The translations under genes were made by a program, and so were the position numbers. A DNA stretch of 64,000 bases from Geodermatophilus sp. DSM 45219 (lineage in GTDB: Bacteria; Actinomycetota; Actinomycetes; Mycobacteriales; Geodermatophilaceae), in the NCBI RefSeq assembly GCF_900104025.1, contig NZ_FNIQ01000002.1, positions 1-64,000 of the forward strand, in the 5' to 3' direction. How positions within the stretch are numbered: position 1 is the first letter of the stretch; each line of letters begins with the position of its first letter. This document shows positions 8,302 to 17,365 of the stretch, in pieces. Below the pieces are notes generated by a model. It was not told the DNA's origin. It made no database searches and saw only the letters and a program-made list of their open reading frames with translations.

Positions 8302-10090
8302 GGCCCGGCGGCCGGCCCGCCGCGCGCAACCGGTGGAGGAGCCGGCCCCCGCGCCGCTGGGCCGGCTGACCGAGCTGCGGATCCGCGGCCTGGGGGCCAT
8401 CGACGACGTCACCCTCGACCTCGGTGACGGTCTCACCGTGGTCACCGGCGAGACCGGGGCCGGCAAGACGATGGTGGTGACCGGGCTGACCCTGCTCTTC
8501 GGCGGCCGCGCCGACCCGGGGCGGGTGCGCGCCAACGGGCGGGCCGGCGTGGAGGGCCGGCTGGTGCTGCCGCCGGACTCCCCGGTCTGGGAGCGGGCCA
8601 CCGATGCCGGCGCGGAGCCGGACGACGACGGCACGCTGATCCTGGCCCGCACCGTGAGCGCCGAGGGCCGCTCGCGGGCGCACCTCGGCGGGCGCAGCGT
8701 CCCGGTCGGCGTCGTCGCCGAGCTGGCCGAGGGGCTGCTGGCGGTGCACGGGCAGAGCGACCAGCTGCGGCTGTCGCGCCCGGCGGAGCAGCGCCGGGCG
8801 CTGGACCGCTACGCCGGCACGGCGCACCTGCAGCTGCTGGACCGCTACCGCGAGGTGCACACCCGCTGGCGGCAGCTGGCCGCCGACCTGGAGCGCCGCC
8901 GCGGCCGGGCCCGGGAGCTGGCGCAGGCCGCCGACGTCCTCCGGCACGGGCTGGCGGAGATCGACGCGGTCGGCCCGCAGCCGGGTGAGGACGACGAGCT
9001 CGACACGCAGGCCCGCCGGCTCAGCGACGCCGACGCGCTCCGGGCCGCCGCCGACGAGGCCCGCACCGCCCTGGTCGGCGACGTCACCGGCGACCTGGGC
9101 GAGGACCTGCCGCAGGACGCCACGGCGGCGCTGGCCATCGCCGAGCGGGCGCTGGCCGCCTCCGACGACCCCACCCTGGTCATGCTCGCCCAGGACCTGA
9201 ACGACGCGGTCGCGGTGGTCTCCGACGTCGCCGGCCAGCTGGCCAGCTACGTCGCCGACCTGGACGCCGACCCCGCCCGGCTGGCCGAGGTGCTGGACCG
9301 CCGGGCGGCGATCACCGCGCTGGTGCGCAAGTACGCCGACGTGGGCGAGGGCGTGGCCGGCGTCCTGGCGTGGGCCGAGGACGCCCGCCGCCGCCTGGAC
9401 GAGCTGGACGTCTCCGACGAGGCGCTGGAGGCCCTGGAGGCCGCCCGTGACGCCGCCCGGTCCGAGGTCGACGAGCTGGGTGCGCAGGTGTCGGCCGGGC
9501 GGCGGGCGGCCGCCGAGGGGTTCGCCGCGGAGGTGGGCGCCGAGCTCGCCGGCCTGGCGATGAGGAGCGCGCGGGTCTCTTTCTCGATCGAGAGCGACCC
9601 GGCCGCGCCCGGCCCCGAGGGCGTCGACGAGGTGGCGCTGCTCATGGCCGCGCACCCCGGCGCCCCGCCGCGGCCGGTGCACAAGGGCGCCTCCGGCGGC
9701 GAGCTGTCCCGCGTGATGCTGGCCATCGAGGTCGTCTTCGCGGGAGCCGACCCGGTGCCGGTGATGGTCTTCGACGAGGTCGACGCCGGGGTCGGCGGGC
9801 AGGCCGCGGGGGAGATCGGCCGGCGGCTGGCGCGGCTGGCCCGCCGCCACCAGGTCGTCGTCGTCACCCACCTGGCGCAGGTGGCCGCGTTCGCCGACAC
9901 GCACCTGGTCGTGGACAAGTCCCCGGACACCGGCGCGGGCGTGACCGCCACCGACATCCGGGCCGTCGACGGCGAGGACCGGGTGCGCGAACTGGCGCGG
10001 ATGCTCTCCGGTCTGACCGACAGCGACACCGGTCAGGCCCACGCGCGCGAGCTGCTCGCCGTGGCGGCGACCGCGCGCACGGTGGAGTGA
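8276..10090 (+). CDS. recN: DNA repair protein RecN
   Basis: A 604-residue SMC-like ATPase for double-strand break repair. Walker A is G-E-T-G-A-G-K-T-M (about residue 62) and the Q-loop region is H-G-Q-S-D-Q-L-R-L. Two Ala/Leu/Arg-rich coiled-coil arms (about 190-270 and 330-430) flank the hinge region. The signature K-G-A-S-G-G-E-L-S-R and Walker B V-M-V-F-D-E-V-D-A-G-V-G-G complete the fold. The GTG at 8276 lies inside the end of nadK with GGGAGGAGG just upstream. Confidence 0.95.
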   Translation: MPARTTTREARRPARRAQPVEEPAPAPLGRLTELRIRGLGAIDDVTLDLGDGLTVVTGETGAGKTMVVTGLTLLFGGRADPGRVRANGRAGVEGRLVLPPDSPVWERATDAGAEPDDDGTLILARTVSAEGRSRAHLGGRSVPVGVVAELAEGLLAVHGQSDQLRLSRPAEQRRALDRYAGTAHLQLLDRYREVHTRWRQLAADLERRRGRARELAQAADVLRHGLAEIDAVGPQPGEDDELDTQARRLSDADALRAAADEARTALVGDVTGDLGEDLPQDATAALAIAERALAASDDPTLVMLAQDLNDAVAVVSDVAGQLASYVADLDADPARLAEVLDRRAAITALVRKYADVGEGVAGVLAWAEDARRRLDELDVSDEALEALEAARDAARSEVDELGAQVSAGRRAAAEGFAAEVGAELAGLAMRSARVSFSIESDPAAPGPEGVDEVALLMAAHPGAPPRPVHKGASGGELSRVMLAIEVVFAGADPVPVMVFDEVDAGVGGQAAGEIGRRLARLARRHQVVVVTHLAQVAAFADTHLVVDKSPDTGAGVTATDIRAVDGEDRVRELARMLSGLTDSDTGQAHARELLAVAATARTVE

Positions 10091-10210
10091 GTCCAGACCC
10101 GCAGGAGTGAGGGCCGGAGAGGAGGGGTAGGGCCGGGTCGTGCCCCATCGACGTCGCACCGCCGCTGACGCGCGGCCCCTCGTCCCCTCAGCCCCGACCG
10201 GCTCCGCCCG

Positions 10211-10927
10211 GTGAGCTGCTTCTCCTCCGCCGACGAGTCGGCGCACTACGGGTTCAGTGTCTGCATGCTGCTGCAGCAGTACCGCGAGCAGCTGGGCTGG
10301 GACGCCGACGGCGTGGCCGAGCTCGGTACCGGTGACGCCACGGCCATCGCCGACGTGGTGGCCGGGCTGCCCGGGCTGCGGGTGCGCAGCTTCGACATCA
10401 GCGCGCCGTCGGTCGAGCGGGCCCGGGAGAACATCGCCGCCCGCGGGGTCGCCGACCGCTACACCGTGGAGCTCGGCGACTTCTTCGACAGTGCGGACTC
10501 CGCGGCCGGCCCGCCGGTGTCCACGGTGATCGCCAACCCGCCCTACATCCCGGCGCCGGACCGCGACATCCTCATGCCCGAGCTGTGGGGCGGGGTCCAC
10601 GGCAACGACCTGGTGCTGCAGCTGCTCAAGGCGGGCTACCGCAACGTGGTCACCGCGGTGCCGAGCTACGCCGACCCGGAGACGACCGTCCGCACCGCCG
10701 AGGACCTCGGCTACCGGGTCGTCAACTTCCTCGCCATGGGCCTGGACTACGGCGAGTACAGCAGCGAGCCCAAGGTGCGCGACCACGTCCGCCGGCTGTG
10801 CGCCGAGGGCCGCGGCTGGGCCGGGGAGGACGAGTACATGGTCGCCGTCGCGCTGTTCACCCAGGACCCGGACATCCCCGGGGACCGGGGCACCCAGCTC
10901 CTGCGCGCCCTCCAGCTCGGCACCTGA
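10211..10927 (+). CDS. SAM-dependent class I methyltransferase, PrmC/HemK-like
   Basis: A 238-residue methyltransferase with motif I E-L-G-T-G-D-A-T-A, an acidic loop after R-S-F-D-I-S, and the N-P-P-Y-I-P catalytic motif of N-methylating enzymes (HemK/PrmC, N6-adenine or N5-glutamine types). It lacks the usual N-terminal release-factor-binding bundle of PrmC, so the substrate is open. The GTG at 10211 has no clear ribosome binding site; an ATG at 10265 is an alternative. It stands alone after recN. Confidence 0.75.
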   Translation: MSCFSSADESAHYGFSVCMLLQQYREQLGWDADGVAELGTGDATAIADVVAGLPGLRVRSFDISAPSVERARENIAARGVADRYTVELGDFFDSADSAAGPPVSTVIANPPYIPAPDRDILMPELWGGVHGNDLVLQLLKAGYRNVVTAVPSYADPETTVRTAEDLGYRVVNFLAMGLDYGEYSSEPKVRDHVRRLCAEGRGWAGEDEYMVAVALFTQDPDIPGDRGTQLLRALQLGT

Positions 10928-10936
10928 CCCCGGCGG

Positions 10937-11632
10937 TCACCCCAGCGGCGCGCAGAGCGCGGCCGGGTCGTCCGCGCAGCCGCCGGACCAGACGGTGACC
11001 CGGTCCCACGGGCCCTCGGCGTTGCTGCCGGCCTCGTTGCGCAGGCCGGACACCCGCAGGACCAGGTCCGCGGCGGGCACCCCGGCGGGTGCGACGACGT
11101 AGGCGGTGACCGGGACGTCGACGCCGCTGGTCCAGAACCCGTCGACCGTCGGCGTCGTCGTGCCGTCCTGGCACCAACGGGTGTCAGGGGCGGAGGACTC
11201 GACGAAGACCGCCGCGTCCGGCGCCGGCTCGCCGCCGTCGGCCGAGGTCAGCGCGACGGTCGCGGCGAGCGCGGCCATCGCCGTGCCGGTCGTGTCCGCG
11301 AAGGCGACCTCGACGGCGGTCGTGCGCACCGAGCCGTCGTCGGCCAGCGCGCCGTCGGCGGCGAAGGACCCCGGCAGCGGCGGCAGTCCGTCCACGGGCG
11401 AGACCGCGACCCGCACCGTCCCGGTGGAGTCGAGTCCGTCGTGGCGGTCGGCGAGGGCGGCGGCCGCCACCTCGACCGGCTCGGGTGGCAGCCGGGGCAG
11501 CCCGGTGGGGACCGGGGTGGACGCCGCGGCCGGCGGATCCGGCTCGGCGAGGTCGGTCAGGAACGCGCAGCCCGACGTGGCCAGGACGACGGTCGCGGCC
11601 GAGGACAGGACGACCGGCCGCCGGGTGATCAC
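10937..11632 (-). CDS. putative secreted lipoprotein
   Basis: About 231 residues. The N-terminus V-I-T-R-R-P-V-V-L-S-S-A-A-T-V-V-L-A-T-S-G-C looks like a lipoprotein signal with Cys at about 22, though its lipobox is imperfect (T at -3). A Pro-rich linker and a beta-rich domain of about 170 residues follow, with Cys pairs near the C-terminus (G-G-C-A-D-D, A-L-C-A-P). No family is recognised. GTG at 11632 is preferred (AGGG 9 bases upstream); GTG at 11650 would add 6 residues. It is convergent with the methyltransferase. Confidence 0.65.
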   Translation of the reverse strand: MITRRPVVLSSAATVVLATSGCAFLTDLAEPDPPAAASTPVPTGLPRLPPEPVEVAAAALADRHDGLDSTGTVRVAVSPVDGLPPLPGSFAADGALADDGSVRTTAVEVAFADTTGTAMAALAATVALTSADGGEPAPDAAVFVESSAPDTRWCQDGTTTPTVDGFWTSGVDVPVTAYVVAPAGVPAADLVLRVSGLRNEAGSNAEGPWDRVTVWSGGCADDPAALCAPLG

Positions 11633-11683
11633 GAGCGGGGACCCTGCCACGGTCGCGGGCCCATCGGCCCGCGACTCCGCCGG

Positions 11684-12535
11684 CTACCGCCGCTTGGCGT
11701 AGCCGGCGAGGCCGAACTGGAGCAGGGCCAGGCCGCGCTCGCCGCGGGTGCGCAGCTCGGCCGACAGCTCCGGGCCGGAGACGCCGGCGAGCACGCGGTC
11801 GCGGGCCAGCTCCAGCAGGGCCGCGTAGAGGCTGAGCACCGCGTGCGCGGCGAGCCAGGGCGCGAGCTCGCCGGGCTCCGACCGGGTCTCCTCGGCGATC
11901 AGCTCGGCCAGCGCGGTGGTCAGCTCGCCGAGGATCTCCCGCTCGCGGACCTGCAGCGTGCGGCTGCCGCGGATCACCTGCGCCATCTCGGCCACCCCGG
12001 CCGCGGCCTCCGGGGAGCCGAGACCGCTCATCGCCCGGACGACGAACGTGCCGGCCGCCGCGCTCACCGACTCACCGGCCGGGCGGGTGCGCACCGCCCC
12101 GAGCAGGGCCGCGCGCATGGGCGGGTCGGCCTCGAAGACCAGCCCCTCCTTGACCGGGAAGTGGTTGAACACCGTCTTCTCCACCACGCCGGCCCGCTGC
12201 GCGATCTCCACGACGCTCACCGCGTCGAAGCCGCGCTCGGCGAACAGCTCGGCGGCGGCCTCGATGATCGTGGCGCGGGTCTGCTGGCGGCGCCGCTCGC
12301 GCAGCCCGGGGCCGCGCAGGGCCCGCCGTCCGCGCCGGCCGCGTGCGGTGGCGTCCGGTTCGGCGGCCGCCGGCGGGACGGCGGGCGTGGTGGCGCCGGG
12401 CAGCGGGGGCGCCTCGTCCTCGGCGACCTCCGCCGGCTCCGGTGCGGGCACGTCGGGGACGGCGGCCCCGGGCGGCTCCGGCCGCACGTCGTCGTCCTCG
12501 TCGGTGCGGCCGACCGCGTGCGCCCCAGGAGTCAC
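11684..12535 (-). CDS. TetR/AcrR family transcriptional regulator
   Basis: A 283-residue regulator. Residues 1-70 are an Ala/Pro/Glu-rich extension and an Arg-rich linker. The TetR helix-turn-helix follows: R-A-T-I-I-E-A-A-A-E-L-F-A-E-R-G-F-D-A-V-S-V-V-E-I-A, then V-V-E-K-T-V-F-N-H-F-P-V-K. The C-terminal helical ligand domain has no assigned ligand. The GTG at 12535 is supported by TAGCGT 7 bases upstream, a leaderless signal. The target is unknown; the divergent steA operon is one candidate. Confidence 0.88.
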   Translation of the reverse strand: MTPGAHAVGRTDEDDDVRPEPPGAAVPDVPAPEPAEVAEDEAPPLPGATTPAVPPAAAEPDATARGRRGRRALRGPGLRERRRQQTRATIIEAAAELFAERGFDAVSVVEIAQRAGVVEKTVFNHFPVKEGLVFEADPPMRAALLGAVRTRPAGESVSAAAGTFVVRAMSGLGSPEAAAGVAEMAQVIRGSRTLQVREREILGELTTALAELIAEETRSEPGELAPWLAAHAVLSLYAALLELARDRVLAGVSGPELSAELRTRGERGLALLQFGLAGYAKRR

Positions 12536-12542
12536 CTCGCCA

Positions 12543-12548
12543 ACGCTA
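12543..12548 (-). promoter_or_regulatory. -10 box of leaderless tetR-type transcript
   Basis: TAGCGT on the minus strand, then 7 bases and the GTG at 12535. It decides the start codon of the TetR gene, which otherwise has no good ribosome binding site. Confidence 0.5.
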
Positions 12549-12700
12549 GCCAGGACGGCGGGGTGGTCCGGCGGGGCGGGTGGGGCAGGCGTGCCCGGCG
12601 TGTCGTGGTCTCCGTGGTGTCGGACACTCTCCGTGACTGGTATGTGGCGGAAGCGCGTCGTGGGGGAGTCGTCCGGCCCGCCCGTGGGAGAGTGCAGGCC

Positions 12701-13888
12701 ATGCGCATCGGCTCCATCCGCCGTGGCCGGGCGCCGGAGGCGGCCCCCGGAGTGACCGGCACCGTGCGGCTGGACCGCCGCACGAAGAACCTCACCAAGC
12801 GGCTGCGCCCCGGGGACGTCGCGGTCATCGACCACGTCGACATCGACCGGGTGAGCGCGGACTCGCTGGTCGCCTGCCGGGTCGCCGCGGTCGTCAACGC
12901 CGCGCCCAGCACCTCCGGCCGCTACCCGAACCTCGGCCCCGAGATCCTGGTGAACGCCGGCATCCCGCTCGTCGACGGCGTGGGCAAGGAGGTGCTGTCG
13001 GCGGTCAAGGAGGGCACGCCGGTCCGGGTCGACGGCAACCAGCTGCTGCTGGCGGACGGCACCGTCGTCGCCGAGGGGACCGAGCAGACCACCGAGTCGG
13101 TCGCCGGGGCGATGGCCGAGGCGCGGGCGGGGCTCTCGGTGCAGTTGGAGGCCTTCGCCACCAACACGATGGAGTACATGAAGCGCGAGCGGGCGCTGTT
13201 GCTCGACGGCGTCGGTGTCCCCGACGTGGCCACCCAGATCGAGGGCCGGCACGTGCTGGTCGTCGTCCGCGGCTACGACTACAAGGAGGACCTGCAGGCG
13301 CTGCGGTCCTACATCCGGGACTACCGGCCGGTGCTCGTCGGCGTGGACGGCGGCGCGGACGCGCTGGTCGAGGCCGGTTACCGGCCGGACATGATCATCG
13401 GCGACATGGACTCGGTGAGCGACGACGTGCTGAAGAGCGGCGCCGAGGTCGTCGTGCACGCCTACCCCGACGGGCGCGCCCCGGGCCTGGCCCGGGTGCA
13501 GGACCTGGGGGTGGAGGCGATCACCTTCCCGGCCGCGGCCACCAGCGAGGACATCGCGATGCTGCTGGCCGACGAGAAGGGCGCCAAGCTGATCGTCGCC
13601 GTCGGCACCCACGCCACGCTCGTGGAGTTCCTCGACAAGGGCCGCGGCGGCATGGCCTCCACGTTCCTCACCCGGCTGCGGCTGGGCGGCAAGCTCGTCG
13701 ACGCCAAGGGCGTGAGCCGGCTGTACCGCAGCCGCATCTCCACCCTGACGCTGGTCGTCCTGGTGCTCGCCGCCTTCGTGGCCATCGGCTCGGCGCTCGC
13801 CGTGTCCGCGGCCGGCCGCCTCTACCTCGACCTGCTGGCCGACCAATGGAACAGCTTCGTGTTCTGGCTGGAGAACCTCTTCTCGTGA
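12701..13888 (+). CDS. steA: SteA-type cytokinetic protein (thiamin pyrophosphokinase-like fold)
   Basis: A 395-residue protein. Its middle carries the TPK-like region V-G-V-D-G-G-A-D-A-L-V-E-A-G-Y and I-I-G-D-M-D-S-V-S-D, and it has a C-terminal transmembrane segment (about 347-370: L-T-L-V-V-L-V-L-A-A-F-V-A-I-G-S-A). In Corynebacterium SteA acts with SteB at the division septum. Here it is followed immediately by the SteB homologue, overlapping by 4 bases. ATG at 12701 has GGGAG 10 bases upstream. Confidence 0.88.
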   Translation: MRIGSIRRGRAPEAAPGVTGTVRLDRRTKNLTKRLRPGDVAVIDHVDIDRVSADSLVACRVAAVVNAAPSTSGRYPNLGPEILVNAGIPLVDGVGKEVLSAVKEGTPVRVDGNQLLLADGTVVAEGTEQTTESVAGAMAEARAGLSVQLEAFATNTMEYMKRERALLLDGVGVPDVATQIEGRHVLVVVRGYDYKEDLQALRSYIRDYRPVLVGVDGGADALVEAGYRPDMIIGDMDSVSDDVLKSGAEVVVHAYPDGRAPGLARVQDLGVEAITFPAAATSEDIAMLLADEKGAKLIVAVGTHATLVEFLDKGRGGMASTFLTRLRLGGKLVDAKGVSRLYRSRISTLTLVVLVLAAFVAIGSALAVSAAGRLYLDLLADQWNSFVFWLENLFS

Positions 13889-14838
13889 TCGACTTCCGCT
13901 ACCACCTGGTCTCGCTGATCGCGGTCTTCCTCGCCGTCGCGCTGGGCATCGTCATCGGCACCACCGCGCTCAACGCGCCGATCCTCGAGGACCTCGAGGG
14001 CGAGGTGGCCGCGCTCGCCGAGGACAAGCGGGAGCTGGAGACCCGGACCCAGGAGCTGCAGGCCCAGCTGGACACCAGTGACGCCTTCGAGCAGGCCGTC
14101 GCTCCGTCCCTGGTCGCCGGCAGCCTCGCGGGGCGCAGCGTCGTGCTGGTCGCCACCGGCGAGGACGTCCCCGAGGAGACCGTCGAGGAGGTCACCACGC
14201 TCGTCGGCGAGGCCGGCGGCACGGTCACCGGCACCATCCGGCTGCAGCCGGGCTACAACGACCCGGCCACCGCCGCCGAGGTGCAGAGCTACGTCACCGG
14301 CCCGGGCCTGCCCACCGGCGTCACCCTGCCCGAGACCGACGACACCGGGCAGCTGGTCGGCGCGCTGCTGGCCCAGGTGCTGATGCGGCCGGCCACCCCC
14401 GGCGCCACCGCGCCGGACACCGCCGCGCTGTCCTCGGTGCTCGCCGGCCTGCGGGCCCTCGGCGTGCTGGACGTCGACTCCGACTCGGTCACCCCGGCCG
14501 ACTTCGCGGTCGTGCTGACCGCCGGGGCCCCGACCGGGGACGACGCCGCGGACCGCACCGACACCCTGCTGGACCTGGCCCTCGCGCTGGACGCCGGCGG
14601 ATCGGGCGCGGTCGTCGCCGGCGACCCCGCCTCGGCCGGCGAGGCGGGGCTGGTCGGCGCGATCCGCGCCGACCCGGAGCACTCCGCCGCGGTCTCCACC
14701 GTCGACAACGTCGACTCCGCGTCCGGCCGGATCAGCACCGTGCTCGCCCTCGGGCGGGAGGGCGAGGGCACGTCCGGCGCCTACGGCACGGGCGAGGACG
14801 CCCAGCCGGTGCCGCCGGTCCCCGCCGCCGCACCGTGA
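13885..14838 (+). CDS. steB: SteB / copper-transporter (MctB)-like envelope protein
   Basis: A 317-residue protein with one N-terminal membrane segment (V-S-L-I-A-V-F-L-A-V-A-L-G-I-V-I-G). A coiled coil follows (about 30-65: L-E-G-E-V-A-A-L-A-E-D-K-R-E-L-E), then a large extracytoplasmic domain. The family is annotated as copper transporter MctB in mycobacteria and as SteB in corynebacteria. The SteA neighbour favours the cell-division role. GTG at 13885 overlaps the steA stop, and its own stop overlaps the next start. Confidence 0.87.
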   Translation: MIDFRYHLVSLIAVFLAVALGIVIGTTALNAPILEDLEGEVAALAEDKRELETRTQELQAQLDTSDAFEQAVAPSLVAGSLAGRSVVLVATGEDVPEETVEEVTTLVGEAGGTVTGTIRLQPGYNDPATAAEVQSYVTGPGLPTGVTLPETDDTGQLVGALLAQVLMRPATPGATAPDTAALSSVLAGLRALGVLDVDSDSVTPADFAVVLTAGAPTGDDAADRTDTLLDLALALDAGGSGAVVAGDPASAGEAGLVGAIRADPEHSAAVSTVDNVDSASGRISTVLALGREGEGTSGAYGTGEDAQPVPPVPAAAP

Positions 14839-15743
14839 CCCGCCGTCGCACGGGCGGCGGTGCGCGGCGGGTGCTGCTCGCCGCCGGCGGCGCGGCGCTC
14901 GCCCGCCTCGGCCTGGCCGGCGCGGCCGCGCTCGACGCCCGCCCGGCCGGCGCGCCCTGGCGGCGCACCAACTACGCCGGCCGCCCGGTCACCCTGCTCG
15001 GCGGCCCGGCCCTGGCGCTCGCCGCGACGGTGTCCGCGGTCGCCGGCGCACCGGCCGGCACCGGGGCGGCCGCCGCGCTGGTCGGCACGGTGTCCGGGGT
15101 GGTCGGCGGCTACGACGACCTCGCCGGTGCCCGTCCCGAGCAGGCCCGGGACAAGGGGCTGGCCGGCCACCTGCGCGCGCTGGGCGCGGGGCGGGTCTCG
15201 GCCGGCGCGGTCAAGGTCGCCGGCATCGGCGCCGCCGCCGCGGCCGCCGCGCTGCTGGTGGAGGCCCCCGCTGCCCCCCACGCCTCGCTCCGCTCGGCCC
15301 GGGGCGTTGCAGCGGGGCCGCTGCGCCGCCCCACCACGCTCGCCGACGCCGTCCTCACCACCGGGCTGGTCGCCGGCACCGCCAACCTGGTCAACCTGCT
15401 CGACCTGCGCCCCGGCCGGGCGGCCAAGGCCGCCGCGCTGGCCGCGGCCGCGGGCCTGGGCGGCCCGGCGGGCACCCTGGCCGCCGGGCCGCTGGGCGCG
15501 GCCCTCGCGGTGCTGCCGGCCGACCTCGGCGAACGGGTCATGCTGGGCGACGCCGGCGCCAACGCCGCCGGCGCGCTGCTCGGGCTGCGGCTGGCCGCGG
15601 TGCCCGGCCGCCCGGCGCGCGCCGGGGCGCTCGCGGTCGTCGTCGCGCTCACCCTCGCCAGCGAGCGGGTCAGCTTCACCCGGGTCATCGAGGCCACGCC
15701 CGTGCTGCGGGAGCTCGACCGGCTCGGCCGCCGGGGCACATGA
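14835..15743 (+). CDS. glycosyltransferase 4 / MraY-like membrane protein
   Basis: A 302-residue multi-pass membrane protein related to the polyprenyl-phosphate GlcNAc-/MurNAc-pentapeptide-1-phosphate transferases. Visible family marks are G-G-Y-D-D-L-A-G, N-L-V-N-L-L-D-L-R-P-G-R-A, and L-G-D-A-G-A-N-A-A-G-A-L-L-G. The usual D-D-x-x-D is reduced to Y-D-D-L-A. That and the Ala-rich, shortened sequence make a classical MraY role unlikely. Its neighbours are a flippase and a glycosyltransferase, so a lipid-linked envelope glycan is likely. A hairpin repeat lies inside the gene at 15263-15319. Confidence 0.78.
   Translation: MTRRRTGGGARRVLLAAGGAALARLGLAGAAALDARPAGAPWRRTNYAGRPVTLLGGPALALAATVSAVAGAPAGTGAAAALVGTVSGVVGGYDDLAGARPEQARDKGLAGHLRALGAGRVSAGAVKVAGIGAAAAAAALLVEAPAAPHASLRSARGVAAGPLRRPTTLADAVLTTGLVAGTANLVNLLDLRPGRAAKAAALAAAAGLGGPAGTLAAGPLGAALAVLPADLGERVMLGDAGANAAGALLGLRLAAVPGRPARAGALAVVVALTLASERVSFTRVIEATPVLRELDRLGRRGT
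15263..15319. repeat. hairpin repeat inside coding sequence
   Basis: GGCCCCCGCTGC at 15263-15274 pairs with GCAGCGGGGCC at 15309-15319 (one bulged base). Its middle contains CCTCGCTCCGCTCGG. The pattern matches the other hairpins at 5493, 25196 and 30923. It is in frame and encodes a linker between two membrane segments (A-P-A-A-P-H-A-S-L-R-S-A-R). Confidence 0.5.
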
Positions 15744-17365
15744 CCCGCGCGCAGGTCGTCCGGGGCGTCGCCGGGGCCGCCGCGCTGATCGCCGTCCTCA
15801 CCGTGCTGGCCCGGCTGGCGGGGTTCGGCCGCACGCTGGTGTTCACCAACGCCGTCGGCGCCGGCAGCACGGGGGACACCTACCTGGCGGCCAACACCGT
15901 CCCGAACATCGTCTTCGAGGTCGTCGCCGGCGGCGCGCTGGCCGGCCTGGTGGTCCCCATGCTGGCCGGGGGCATCGCCACCGGCGACCGCGAGCAGGTG
16001 CGGCGGACCGCCTCGGCGCTGCTGGGCTGGACGCTGCTGGTGCTCACCCCGCTGGCCGTGCTGCTGGCGCTGTGCGCCGAGCCGGTGGCCCGGCTGCTGC
16101 TGGGCACCGGCGACCCGGCGCAGGTCGACCTGGCCGCCCGCTTCCTGGTCGTCTTCGCCCCGCAGGTGGTGCTCTACGGCATCGGCATCGTGCTCACCGG
16201 CGTGCTGCAGGCCCACCGCCGCTTCGCCGCCCCCGCGCTGGCGCCGCTGCTGTCCAGCGTCGTCGTCGCCGGGGCCTACCTGACCTTCGCCGTGATCGGC
16301 GGCAGCCGGTCGGCGGGGGACCTGTCGACCGCCGCCGAGCTGACCCTCTCGGTGGGGACGACGCTCGGCGTGGCCGCCCTGGCCTCCAGCCTGCTGCCGC
16401 CCGTGCGCCGGCTGCGGCTGGGACTGCGGCCGGCGCTGCGCTTCCCCGTGGGAGTGGCGCCGAGGGTGCGCCGGCTGGCGGTCGCCGGCGTCCTGACGCT
16501 GGCCGGGCAGCAGCTGGTCGCCGCCGTGGCGATCCGGCTGGCCAACGCCGGCGCACCCGACGGCACCCAGGTCGTCTACGTCGCCGGGCTGACCGTCTTC
16601 CTCGTGCCGTGGGCCGCGCTGGCGGTGCCGCTGGCCACCTCCGCCTACCCGGGGCTGGTCGAGCGGGCCGGGACCGGCGACGAGGCCGGCTTCCGCCGGG
16701 CGCTGGCCCCGGTGACCGTGCTGGTCGTCGTCCCCTCGACGGTGGGCGCGGCGGTGCTCGTCGCCTGCGCGGGCCCGATGGCGCGGGTGTTCCTCGCCGG
16801 CGAGCCCGCGGCCGTCGTCGCCGCGCTCCGGGACACCCTGGTCGCCTTCGCCCCCGGCCTGCCCGGGTACGGGCTGGTGGCGGTGCTGACCCGCGCGCTC
16901 TACGCCCGCGGGCTGTGGCGGTCGCCGACGGTCTGCGTGCTGGGCGGCTGGCTGGTCGCGGTGGCCGCCGACCTGGTCCTCGCCGCGGCGCTGCCCGCGG
17001 CCGACCGCGGGGCGGCGCTGGCCGCCGGGCACAGCACCGGGGTGACCGTGGCCGGCCTCGCGCTGCTGGTCGTGGTCGCCCGCGTCACGGGACCGGCAGG
17101 GCTGGCCGGGGTCGCGCGCACCGGGCTGCCCGCGCTGCTCGCCGCGGTGCTCGGTGGAGCCGCCGGGCTGGCCGTCGCCGGTGCGCTGGGGGTCGACCCG
17201 GTGCCGCAGGGGCCGCTGCCCGCGACCGTCGGGGCCGGGGTCCTCGCCGCGGCGTCCGCACTGGTGGTGGCCGCGGCGGTCATGATGGGGACGGCACGCG
17301 GTCCGCTCCGGGCGGCCGTGCGCGGACTGAGACGAGGCGAGACCCAGGAGGTGCACGGTGGCTGA
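15740..17365 (+). CDS. murJ: MurJ-type lipid II flippase family protein
   Basis: A 541-residue protein with about 14 membrane segments of the MOP/MurJ family. The N-terminus A-R-L-A-G-F-G-R-T-L-V-F-T-N-A-V-G-A-G and T-Y-L-A-A-N-T-V-P-N-I-V-F-E-V-V-A-G-G-A-L are typical of MurJ. The family moves lipid-linked cell-wall precursors across the membrane. The mycobacterial form carries an extra pseudokinase and FHA region, absent here. Whether this is the main flippase or a paralogue for another polymer is not decided. It overlaps both neighbours. Confidence 0.85.
   Translation: MTRAQVVRGVAGAAALIAVLTVLARLAGFGRTLVFTNAVGAGSTGDTYLAANTVPNIVFEVVAGGALAGLVVPMLAGGIATGDREQVRRTASALLGWTLLVLTPLAVLLALCAEPVARLLLGTGDPAQVDLAARFLVVFAPQVVLYGIGIVLTGVLQAHRRFAAPALAPLLSSVVVAGAYLTFAVIGGSRSAGDLSTAAELTLSVGTTLGVAALASSLLPPVRRLRLGLRPALRFPVGVAPRVRRLAVAGVLTLAGQQLVAAVAIRLANAGAPDGTQVVYVAGLTVFLVPWAALAVPLATSAYPGLVERAGTGDEAGFRRALAPVTVLVVVPSTVGAAVLVACAGPMARVFLAGEPAAVVAALRDTLVAFAPGLPGYGLVAVLTRALYARGLWRSPTVCVLGGWLVAVAADLVLAAALPAADRGAALAAGHSTGVTVAGLALLVVVARVTGPAGLAGVARTGLPALLAAVLGGAAGLAVAGALGVDPVPQGPLPATVGAGVLAAASALVVAAAVMMGTARGPLRAAVRGLRRGETQEVHGG

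Noticed and set aside
12331-12549. Open frame on the plus strand opposite the tetR gene
   Set aside because: Composition is Arg/Pro-rich shadow coding; the minus frame carries a clear TetR helix-turn-helix and a leaderless promoter.
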